Of a stretch of DNA of 64,000 bases, positions 22,977 through 33,100 are shown piece after piece. Origin of the DNA: Lepidurus packardi (Eukaryota > Arthropoda > Branchiopoda > Notostraca > Triopsidae); assembly GCA_023053545.1 (NCBI GenBank), contig JAKZAN010000002.1, forward strand, positions 7,436,790 to 7,500,789, in the 5' to 3' direction. The first letter of the stretch is position 1, and every line of letters begins with the position of its first letter. The notes beneath the pieces were generated by a model. The model saw only the letters and a list, made by a program, of their open reading frames with translations, was not told where the DNA came from and did no database searches. A program made the translations under genes and the position numbers.

Positions 22977-23043
22977 TGTTGCGACCCAAGTAGAGCCTCT
23001 ACCCGAGTTCGAACTCGGGTAACCCAAGTTCGAACTCGGGTAG
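22977..23043. repeat. Left terminus of the element with dyad motifs
   Basis: 15-bp terminal inverted repeat, then two copies of the dyad (C)CCGAGTTCGAACTCGGG or its AAGTTCGAACTCGGG variant within 67 bp. The same dyad is used in the central array and at the right terminus. Confidence 0.8.
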
Positions 23044-23524
23044 CAATATTTGACACTAAAGTTCTCCACACCTACACAGTTTTTGGAAGTGAAATTAACA
23101 ATACAGTTTATTGCTTTAGTTATCTTTAATTTGGCATTATTACCTTGGCAGTAATTTCACAACTTATTTAAATATTTATCTTCGAAGTTTACATGACAAG
23201 TTTTGTTTACAGTGGAGTGTAGACTACTTTACTTGGAGGCGTTGCATGTAGGAGGGGCTACTTAGAACTGCAGTTTACGCCACTTGTGTCGACTTTCATC
23301 ACTAAAGAGTAGAGTTGTGCTTGTCACTCCTCAATTTATATGTATCATTATTTTTATTATTGTTTTTGGGGTACAGTACTTGAAAAGTTTGTTGGTAACT
23401 AATGTTCACTCATATAATAACAGTAGCTCAAACGTATAGCATGCAGAAGTTGGATATCCAGGTATGGTTATTATAATAATAATATTGAATTACAAGTTGG
23501 AATTTATAATTCACTATACCCTAC

Positions 23525-25431
23525 TTATTTATCATCAACATCAAGTAAGGTTTGCCAGAGACGACGTAGTTCAATTTGTTTTCTTGTCAGCCATCTAAGC
23601 CTCAAAAACATATAGATGATGGCAGGGAGGGCAAATATTGTGGCGGCAGTAATCACAACAGCCCAACAGTATAGTAAAAATTGGGTCAAGAAGCTTTGGG
23701 TCAGACAGACATACGAAATTTCGTCACTCAGATTATTAAAAATAGGTTTTGAATCTCGAACTGCTTTTTCGAACAACTTGTATCTGATTTCCCAATTTGG
23801 GTCTAATGTACTTTTTTTCTGTAGGTCTTCCGAAATGTCTTTGGTAATTTGCGTTAATCATTGATGATTTGGTTTTGGGAGTTGCACAACAGGATATGGT
23901 AAGTTAAAATCTAAATCGGAAAAGATATTTTTTACGTCTATAGTGCTGGTGTGGATTGTATAATTATTAAGTTTTTCCAAGTTTGCCGGAAAGGTCCACC
24001 ACCCGGAGTGAGCTGAGCAGCCATCCGGTAGTTCTAAGATGCCCACATCATTTAGCTGGACACTGGAACTCTTGCTGTAGGCTTCTGGACGTCGTTCTTC
24101 TGGGCAAGATATTGTAAGTTGCAGTGGTTGAGGTATTGAATAGATCCATTTGTTTTTCCCAAGGTAATGACACCATGGCCTGCCGTCTATTCGGACTGTC
24201 TTTTTGCACAATTCCGCAATCAAGACAGTATCATTAAAGAACGCAGCATACAAGCAAGAGCGCCCATGGATGCCACGCGTGAGGGCTTTACTGGTGGAGC
24301 AAATCTTCGCTGATCCTGTTGTACAAGTTTCTGCCAATTCTGAGGAAGTAAATTCAACATACGACTGTCTGTCGCTTGTTAAGCCGAGATAATCGTATTG
24401 TGTCAACTGAGAAATTCCCTCCAGGTAAAAAAGTCGGTAGAGCTATTAGTTGATATAGATCAAGTGTAGTACTTAAATCTTGTAGTGGTATGTCCACGAA
24501 GATTTTCAGTGTGCCTTGGAGTGTTGCTGCTAAACGCACCCGGAATTCCTGATAATGGGTCCACATGTTCCCTGGTTCTGCCGCCTTTGTTACGACCCAG
24601 TTGCGGGATAGGTAGCGGCTTACTTCTTGAAGAATTTGCCATAGCTCTGTTGGAGGAATTATGTTTGGTGAAAGTCGTCCTGACGCTATTGTTGACAAGC
24701 CCGTGTTCATGTTATTAACGTTTTGGTGTAACCAAAGTATAATGGTACCAAGGGTATGATAAGCGTTGTCCAATTTTCGAGCAAAATTCCACGTAAACGC
24801 ATAAAAATCTCCAAATTCTGAAATCACAGCTTCGAGGTCTTCAACACTACTGGCAAGGCTACTCACTGCTTTCGTAATTTTTGAAATAGCGTCCACATTT
24901 TTCCGGACCTGCAGGTACGTGCCGTTTAGTAATGTAGCCTGTTGTTCTTCTAAATGATACAGCATTATATTGTCCTTTGTTATCCTGCTGAATTTTCGGT
25001 TAATGTCTTCTAGATCTTTGCTGCTAAGGGTGCCAAAAAGCCAGCGCAAGACTTCACCTCCACCGTTAAGGATTCCCCGTTTTTTCCTCGGAATTAAGTT
25101 GGGGGTTGAATCTTCGTATGAAATGGCCTTCATTAGTGTCTCTTAGGTATCTCAATGTTAGGTGTCTCAAGGTACTGTTAATGGCGTCCAGTTCAATTTT
25201 GATTTGTCTATTTTCGTCGTTTCGTTTTGTTTGCATTTCTTTGATGAATTTTAGCATTGCGGTGTCGAGTTTCTCTATGCTACGTTGGCGACTGTCTGTG
25301 AAGGTCAGATGTTTGATTTGCGTTCTGTTGTTTTGCGCAGAGAAAGGGCTTTTTCTACACAATACCGAACTTAGGTTCCCCAAGTTCGAACTCGGGTAAC
25401 CCGAGTTCGAACTCGGGGAGCCCAAGTTCAA
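23525..25431 (-). pseudogene. Env/fusion glycoprotein remnant (baculovirus F / errantivirus type)
   Basis: Old endogenous viral-type envelope gene, broken. Four overlapping or adjacent frames are seen on the minus strand: 25066-25431, 24354-25133, 23858-24406 and 23525-23776. The second holds a basic furin-type site (RKKR) followed at once by a Gly-rich hydrophobic fusion-peptide-like segment ending in WLFGTL, then long heptad-like helices. These are hallmarks of F-type fusion proteins. The third is Cys-rich with N-glycosylation sequons, as in the ectodomain. The fourth has a long hydrophobic membrane anchor and a basic cytoplasmic end. Frame changes lie near 25100, 24380 and 23860. The 5' end runs straight into the palindrome array, so the signal peptide and first part are missing. 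It is not expected to make a functional protein. Confidence 0.82.
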
Positions 25432-27190
25432 GAAATCCCCATAAGCGTCCTATTTTGAGAGAGTTTTTATAAGATTTAATAGCATACTTAACCTGTTGAT
25501 GTAATAAATTAAGTGGTTTATCTTTGTGCTGTGAACATGCTATGAGAAGGGGCTTTTTCTACACAATACCGAACTCGGGTTCCCAAAAGTTAGAACTCTA
25601 TCGGTAATAGCCCTATATTGTTCAAGAATTGAGACAATATTGTAAAATTTGATTGAATAAAAATCTTGCTTATGATTTTAAAAAGTTTGAGAGACCTTTC
25701 GTAAAATTGTATAAAATAATAAGCTTATTGACGTAATAAATTAAGTGGTTTATCTTTTTGTCGTGAACTAGCTGTGAATAGTCCTTTCTCTACGCAATAC
25801 TGAACTTGGGCTCCCCAAGTTCGAACTCGGGTAACCCGAGTTCGAACTCGGGGAGCCCAAGTTCAAGAAATCCCCATAAACGTCCTATTTTGAGAGAGTT
25901 TTTATAAGATTTAATAGCACACTTAACCTGTTGATGTAATAAACTAAGTGGTTTATCTTTTTGTCGTGAACTAGCTGTGAATAGTCCTTTCTCTACGCAA
26001 AACTGAACTTGGGCTCCCCAAGTTCGAACTCGGGTAACCCAAGTTCGAACTCGGGTAACCCGAGTTCGAACTCGGGGAGCCCAAGTTCAGTATTGCGTAG
26101 AGAAAGGACTATTCACAGCTAGTTCACGACAAAAAGATAAACCACTTAGTTTATTACATCAACAGGTTAAGTGTGCTATTAAATCTTACAAAAACTCTCT
26201 CAAAATAGGACGCTTATGGGGATTTCTTGAACTTGGGCTCCCCGAGTTCGAACTCGGGTTACCCGAGTTCGAACTTGGGGAGCCCAAGTTCAGTTTTGCG
26301 TAGAGAAAGGACTATTCACAGCTAGTTCACGACAAAAAGATAAACCACTTAGTTTATTACATCAACAGGTTAAGTGTGCTATTAAATCTTACAAAAACTC
26401 TCTCAAAATAGGACGCTTATGGGGATTTCTTGAACTTGGGCTCCCCGAGTTCGAACTCGGGTTACCCGAGTTCGAACTTGGGGAGCCCAAGTTCAGTTTT
26501 GCGTAGAGAAAGGACTATTCACAGCTAGTTCACGACAAAAAGATAAACCACTTAGTTTATTACATCAACAGGTTAAGTGTGCTATTAAATCTTATAAAAA
26601 CTCTCTCAAAATAGGACGTTTATGGGGATTTCTTGAACTTGGGCTCCCCGAGTTCGAACTCGGGTTACCCGAGTTCGAACTTGGGGAGCCCAAGTTCAGT
26701 ATTGCGTAGAGAAAGGACTATTCACAGCTAGTTCACGACAAAAAGATAAACCACTTAATTTATTACATCAATAAGCTTATTATTTTATACAATTTTACGA
26801 AAGGTCTCTCAAACTTTTTAAAATCATAAGCAAGATTTTTATTCAATCAAATTTTACAATATTGTCTCAATTCTTGAACAATATAGGGCTATTACCGATA
26901 GAGTTCTAACTTTTGGGAACCCGAGTTCGGTATTGTGTAGAAAAAGCCCCTTCTCATAGCATGTTCACAGCACAAAGATAAACCACTTAATTTATTACAT
27001 CAACAGGTTAAAGTGTGCTATTAAATCTTATAAAAACTCTCTCAAAACATGACGCTTATGGGGAATTCTTGAGCTACATGTTTACCCAATAGTTCGAACT
27101 TATGCTGGGTAGCTCAAGTTCAGTATTATGTAGAGAGAGCACTTTTTCCATCGCATTTTCAGAACAAAAAGAAACCAGTTAATTAATTTC
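25335..27190. repeat. Giant inverted array of palindrome-bearing 203-bp units
   Basis: The region is symmetric about 26046. The left arm runs outward to about 25335 and the right arm to about 27190. Units of 203 bp repeat in tandem within arms (for example starts at 26221, 26424 and 26627). Each unit carries a 63-bp near-perfect palindrome (26229-26291, 26432-26494, 26635-26697; left arm 25802-25864), and the centre has an 84-bp version (26005-26088). Each palindrome is itself made of two smaller GAGTTCGAACTC dyads. Outer parts of both arms share a diverged unit with a unique 150-bp insert (25600-25735 and its mirror 26760-26905). The right arm has two more units than the left. No protein is encoded. 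Confidence 0.9.
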
Positions 27191-27779
27191 ATCAAGTTTA
27201 TTATTCTATCAGATGTATCGATTTTATTTAATACGCGAATACAAAGAGACCGAGCAACGCGGTCTCCTTTTCTTAACAACAACAAAAAAGTTTATTAACA
27301 CTTTATTCACTATTTTAACTGCATGAACAATCCATGAAACGCAACGGTGTAATCACTAAGAAAGGGTTACATTCACAAGTACAAACTTGAATAGAAAGTA
27401 GGAGATTTGACACAACGAAGGTGTATGTTTGGATGTCGAATGAGAAGTTTTAAGCATCCTTCGATTTCTATGAAATATATAAATACAAAATACATTTAAA
27501 ATGAATCTGTGTCTGTCTAAGTTAAGTAACTTCACATAAGTTCACTAAATCTTTTCCGTTAAAAGAGATACCATTTGTTTATATTTTTGTTCACGGGTTG
27601 AATAAAGAAAGAATAACAATTTTAATAAGCTTTATACCGGAGAGAAAATACAATTAACAGCGACTCCAACGGATCATGTTTGCAAGTAGATAAAGTCACA
27701 TCCAAAGCTACACCCTTCTTTTGGAAAATGCCACGCCTCTGCAAAATGTTCACGTCAAATATAAAGTTCATACTTTTAA

Positions 27780-27888
27780 GCATCGAACTTGGGCAGATGC
27801 CTCGCGTCCCAAGTTCAGTGTCTACCCAAGTACGAACTTGGGCTGCCCGAGCTCGAACTCGGGCAGATATCGAACTTGGGTCGCAACA
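27780..27888. repeat. Right terminus of the element with dyad motifs
   Basis: Contains CCCGAGCTCGAACTCGGG, CCCAAGTACGAACTTGGG and other half-dyads, ending in the 15-bp terminal inverted repeat. It mirrors the left terminus in motif content but not base for base. Confidence 0.75.
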
Positions 27889-27892
27889 GACC

Positions 27893-28745
27893 TAAACACA
27901 AAAGGCAATCGCAGACACCAACTCTCATTCCACTTGCCAAAACAAAGCGTGGGTGAAACGCCAATTGCACAAACGTTACAATGCGAAACGCAAAACGCGA
28001 AATAGCCTACGAAACGTTCTCCGGATTATTGTAATTACATATTATTACATACAATTTGTATTATTACATACTGTATTATTGTTATTACATATAAATAAAC
28101 GGAGTAAGAATTATGTGATTTTTCATGTATTTTGTTGCGTCTCCAGAACGAGTTAGTCAAATTCCCATTCAAGTCGATGATCGGTTAACGAACATCGTTT
28201 TGGAACGGATTATGTTCGTTAACCGATCAGCGATCATCCAATGTAATACGGTTGACACCGAATCCTAAAAAATTAACTAGAGAAAAAGTTTGGTCTTCGG
28301 AAAGGTAAGCTCTAGTTTGGCAAGACAACTTTAAAAAAACGTAGCCCTTGATTCATCCATAGGATAAAGGAGGGGGACAGTGTATGCTGTAAAAAAAAAA
28401 AGAAAGGGAAACAAAAAGAAAAGACAAACAAAATATCTAAAGAGGTTTGGTTTGCACCACAAAAAATGAGATAACTAATAAGAAAAAACTAATTTGATTG
28501 AAAACTACAAACAATCCAGTTTCATCAGCACTTCACACAAAGGACTACATTTGTGGCCGTCAAATCAACCGGCGTTACCAAACCAAATAATTACTGTTAC
28601 TGAAATAAAAAGAACAAGATTAATAGAAAGAAATATATGTAATCTACCAGAAAATTTCCCGCTATTCTTACACTGAGAATCTAAAAAAAGTTAAATTAAA
28701 AAACTTCGTCTAAATCGCATTGGAATTTGCCACTCACCCGAATAA
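27893..28745. other. Intergenic region upstream of CHMP1
   Basis: Contains imperfect ATTACAT-type simple repeats (about 28030-28090), the inverted repeat at 28179-28228 and A-rich stretches. No coding exon is apparent. Confidence 0.5.
28179..28228. repeat. Inverted repeat, 17-bp perfect arms
   Basis: GATCGGTTAACGAACAT at 28179-28195 and its exact complement at 28212-28228 with a 16-nt loop, about 650 bp upstream of the CHMP1 start. It could be a transposon end, a MITE relic or a structured site. Confidence 0.75.
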
Positions 28746-28784
28746 ATCGATAATATGGAAACCATAATCGATGCCATAATCGAT
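28746..28784. promoter_or_regulatory. ATCGAT cluster upstream of CHMP1
   Basis: Three ATCGAT cores at 28746, 28767 and 28779; the last two lie in a direct repeat CCATAATCGAT spaced 12 bp. The cluster is 95-130 bp upstream of the CHMP1 ATG and resembles DREF/BEAF-type housekeeping promoter elements of insects. Function is inferred. Confidence 0.35.
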
Positions 28785-28878
28785 TTAATCCCTCAGGATG
28801 ATAGGTTGAGTCATTTGTTTTGCAACAACAACAAGGGGCGAGTGTGTTCTAACCTATCCGAACTAAAATTTCGGGAAA

Positions 28879-29652
28879 ATGGCTGCAATGGAAAGTATCC
28901 TTTTATGTGTAATTAGACACTAAACATTATACTGAGTTTAACCAAAACCTTGATATTTAAACATATCCAGAGCATTTTCCTTAACCAAATTATTTAGATC
29001 ATCTCTTCAACTTAAAATTCGCTGTCAAGGATATGGAGCGTAATTCCAAAAAGGCAGAAAAAGAGGAGAAGGCTGAAAAAGCCAAACTTAAAAAAGCTAT
29101 TCAAAAGGGGAACATGGAATGCGCCAGAATTCATGCCGAAAATGCCATTCGGCAGAAAAGCCAAGCGCTCAATTACTTGCGAATGGCAGCTAGAATCGAT
29201 GCGGTAGCTAGCAGAGTTCAAACAGCAGTTACAACCAGAAAAGTAAACCTTATTTGCAAGTAGAATGAAGTAAATTAATATCTGTTTTGTTCTAGGTTAC
29301 GCAGTCCATGGCAGGAGTCGTAAAGGCAATGGACAGTGCAATGCGTTCGATGAACTTGGAAAAAATTTCCACTCTTATGGATAAATTTGAACATCAGTTT
29401 GAAGACCTAGATGTCCAAAGCTCGTACATGGAAAACACTATGTCGCAGAGCACTACTACTTCCGTTCCAATGAACGACGTGGAAGGTTTAATGCAGCAAG
29501 TAGCCGATGAAGCTGGCTTGGAATTAAATATGGAATTGCCTCAGGGTCAATTAGGATCAGTGGGTGTGTCCACTGGTACTGCCTCTGCTACTCAAGCCTC
29601 AACTGAGCAGGACGAATTAACCCAACGCTTGGCTCGCTTGCGACAGGTGTAA
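28879..29652 (+). CDS. Chmp1: ESCRT-III protein CHMP1
   Basis: ESCRT-III subunit for endosomal sorting and membrane scission. Exons 28879-28894, 28998-29242, 29296-29652 (618 nt, 205 aa; human CHMP1B is 199). Signature segments are HLFNLKF at the N-terminus, [73 protein letters not shown] and [16 protein letters not shown]. The C-terminal MIT-interacting helix is [13 protein letters not shown]. The first exon encodes only five residues and a split codon. Introns are 103 and 53 bp. Confidence 0.97.
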
Positions 29653-30110
29653 AACTGTTTGTCTTTTGTAACCAATTCTCAATTCCACTTAAACGATTTC
29701 ACGTGTGAGAAATTTTTTGTTTCTACTTTTAGCCGCATTATTGCAGTAAAGTTTCGAAAAAATGGTATATATCAACTTTGCTTTTTGTAAATACAAATAT
29801 AGGCAAATCCTCCTGAATCAATCGTTGGACTTTCTAATCATACTAAACTTTTTAAGAATACAGAATTCTGCCCATTCTAGGAAAAAAATCAAATGCACTC
29901 TGAATTAAAGTTGACTTGATACGGGGGAAAAATAAAATACTAACTGCTATACATTGCGGAACGCTCACATGAAAGACTGGTATAGTCTTAGGACGCAGAT
30001 GCAAATTTACCGTTTCTTTCGCTATAGAGATCCGTTTTTCTTTCCGAATGATACAAATTGCGGACTAGGCCTCTTTTCCGAAGTTGAAGGGTTTTATTTA
30101 TCCAGTTTCC
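29653..30110. other. Short convergent spacer
   Basis: 459 bp between the stop codons of CHMP1 (plus) and the sorting receptor (minus). It presumably holds both 3' UTRs; nothing else is recognised. Confidence 0.6.
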
Positions 30111-33100
30111 TTACGTGAGAAGCTCGTCATCGCTTTGGTCATGCAAGGAAGCCAAGTTGGGATTTAACGGCTCTCTTTCTTCTGCGTCCATAATCGTCTC
30201 GTTTACAGGAATCTGGGAACAAAAACCCCGATAACAACTGGTTATTTTACAACCCAAACCGGAAAAAAACTGAACATCCCGTTACTTGTGTGTATCGTAC
30301 GTTGTTGAAATTCGGACCGATCAATTTTCGCAACAAACAGCGTTTCCGCAGGACTAAAGCCGCAATCAAGATCAACGCCGATGAGACAACCAACACCAAT
30401 AACACAGGCACGACCGCTGATCCTGTAACATATTGAAAGAAACATCAATAAATACCTATTGTTCTTTTTAAAAACAGATTTTATGTTTACCTGAGTCTCT
30501 ATTAAAAAACACACAAGCGGAAGGGCTCGCCCACGTTACAATCAACTTGCAAGCCTCATTCTAAAAAAAGACACCAGTACAAAAATCAACAAGATATCGA
30601 ATAGAAATCAAATAACCTCCGTCAAGTAAATCTAGACATATATGTTTTATATGTCTTATGTTTGTATGTTTGTATATGTCTTAAAAAACTAAAGAAATTA
30701 ACAATGCATGTAATGGAAACGACTGCAATAAAAAGTTAAAAACAATAGCTCGCGATTATTATTTTTTTAAAGCTGTATCAAATGAATGAAAGACTCCAGT
30801 TTCAAAGAAACCGCCAGACTAGAACCACTTCGCCAGGTTTGAGCTGTGGATTCCAGTTCTACTAAAAATGAAGGTCGTTGGCGTGAAATTTCTCTTGCTC
30901 TAGGCAAACATACGTACAAGGCCTCTCCTCCTTGTCCTTTCTCCCATCCACCCACCCACCACTTCCCAAATCCCCGACCGAAAGTCCCGAAACCCATTTT
31001 GCACAGACTATCAAAACCAGCCACAGCTCACAGTCAAGTCCGGTTACTCTGCGCGATCCGTCTAACCTTGTGCAACAGCTTTGTTTCTGTCAAAACGTTC
31101 ACAAAACTGTGCTCGACAACCCTTTAATTCAAACGCTATGGAGGAAAATTTGAATCATCAGCCCGAAATATCCTCTACTTACTCATCATGGTGACGTGAT
31201 CAATTCCCCTTGAATGCATACAGTTTTTAAGACACTCTACGTACCCAGGTACTTTTAGTGTCAAGTTTTGGAGAGATTTGGCAAGCCCAGTTATTCCCGT
31301 AACTTGATCACTATCACATTACCAGCAAAAACAAAAACACAGAAAGTAACGAAAGAAAGGGAATAGACGCTCTGAGTGTTCCGTGACGTCACGTTAAATA
31401 CGCCATTCGGAAACGAGTTGGCGCGGTAGCCTCAAGATGAAGTGCTCATTAACCAGGACAGAGTATTTTCTCTTAATCTTGGTTAGTATTGTGGTCAGGA
31501 TCCATACGTTAGACCAATGCAGAACTATCTTGCCAAACTCGGACGACAATAATAAAAAAGCTTGCACGTGCTTGGAATCAAGAGAAGGGATCGAGATCAA
31601 TTGCGATGCTCATATAGTTGTTAGCCCACCGGACGAATATTCCGACGGAAGTACCTCGTATGAATATACCTTGTCCGCCAAATATGACAGACGGAGATCG
31701 CTCAAACTCAAATGCGTAAACCATAATTGGACAGAACACATCCACTCGTGGAATCTGGGGGCTTACGTGCCTGATCTAACACTCGAAAACTGTATGTTCG
31801 TTGAATCGGAATCGCTCCAAAACATTCTGCAAGAAATGAATATTTCTGCCTCGTCCATCGAATCTTTCAGCATGTATTTGCCCGTATCGATGAAAACATT
31901 ACCAGAGTCGTTCTTAGACGGTTTAAGCTCACTGAAATCGTTTACTGTGAAAAATTCAGGCTTAGAGACGTTAAACTCGCGGGTCTTTCGAGACTCGGTT
32001 AAATTAAAGCGTCTGGAATTGTACGGAAATCGTCTTAGCACCTCTTTAGATTTTCTCGGATCGCTGCCAAGTTTACAGATTTTGCACTTGGGATATAACA
32101 ACTTGAAAGAGATACGCCTCGAGGAAACATTCCAACAAGTTTCTCACAATTTTACCTTATTGGAACTCTCATCCAACAGCATTCGTCGTCTGGACGCCCA
32201 TACCTTCCGCCATTTTTCCAGCTTAACTATCTTAGACTTGAGCAGCAATAATCTGATTGATCCATTCCCAGAGACGCTCTTTGATTCTTTCAGCAAACTG
32301 AAGAATCTTTCCCTGGCGAAATCCAACATTTCGACTTTACCCGCGTCTCTTTTCGCCAATTTAACGGCGTTACAGCGCCTTGATTTACAGTCGAACCAAT
32401 TCCAAGAAAATCTTCCCGAATCGCTCTTTGAATCGCTAACTCAACTCATTGAGTTGAATCTCGGTTACTGTAACTTGACCCTGCTTTATGACAAAGTGTT
32501 TGCCAGTTTGACTAACCTGCGAATGTTAAATTTGGAGAAGAATAGCTTGGAATCACTACCATCGAATATCCTGGCTGGTACGTTCAAACTTCGTCAACTC
32601 CGTCTCTCCGGCAATCGCTTGAGCAGCCTGCCCGATAATCTCTTGGTCAACTGCGAACAACTTGAAGCATTGTATTTGGACCACAACCTGCTAACCGTCT
32701 TAAACCTCGACTTCTCTTCACAAATGACCACGTTAAAAATCATCCATCTCCAACGCAATCAGCTGCATACGGTGAACAAAGATAAGTTCATGGTTCTTGA
32801 AGCCTTGGAAGAAGCCGATCTATCATTCAACAATCTAACTTTGGGTTCCACTATTATCCCAGGACTCGACGAGCAACAGTCTATATTTCGCTATTCTGTC
32901 AACCTGCGCCTCTTGAACCTCGCTCGCAACCGGATTAAGGACTGGTTCTCTGACTGGAACAATATGGTCAAGCTAGAAGTCCTCAACTTGTCACGAAACA
33001 TGTTCTCTTATATCCAATATGGAAGCGATCTGACTGTTTTCCCGGACGGCGTGCAGGTGGATCTCCGCCATAATCCACTGCAACGGATCAACTTCGATGA

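Larger units (their letters stand above)
22977..27888 (-). mobile_element. TIR element with 4-bp TSD, Env remnant and palindrome array
   Basis: The outer ends are TGTTGCGACCCAAGT at 22977 and its exact reverse complement ending at 27888. They are flanked on both sides by GACC (22973-22976 and 27889-27892), so a 4,912-bp insertion with a 4-bp target duplication is clear. TG...CA ends with 4-bp duplications are the signature of retroviral-type integrases. They occur in LTR elements and, as I recall, in Ginger DNA transposons (termini TGTNR). No long direct repeats are visible at the ends, which argues against an intact LTR element. Contents read on the minus strand: a 0.6-kb unique right part, the central inverted array, a broken Env gene, then 0.5 kb to the left end. 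No transposase, integrase or polymerase frame is seen. The element sits between the zinc-finger gene and CHMP1. Confidence 0.85.

Noticed and set aside
25380..26700. tRNA T-arm-like GGTTCGAA/AGTTCGAACT motifs
   Set aside because: They are perfect dyads repeated in an inverted array with no acceptor, D or anticodon arms. They belong to the transposable element.
26221..26700. CRISPR-like regular repeats
   Set aside because: The period is 203 bp with whole-unit identity rather than short repeats and unique spacers, and the genome is eukaryotic.
22977..27888. Ordinary LTR retrotransposon or errantivirus
   Set aside because: No direct terminal repeats, primer-binding site, gag or pol can be seen between the duplicated GACC sites. 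Kept only as an alternative origin.
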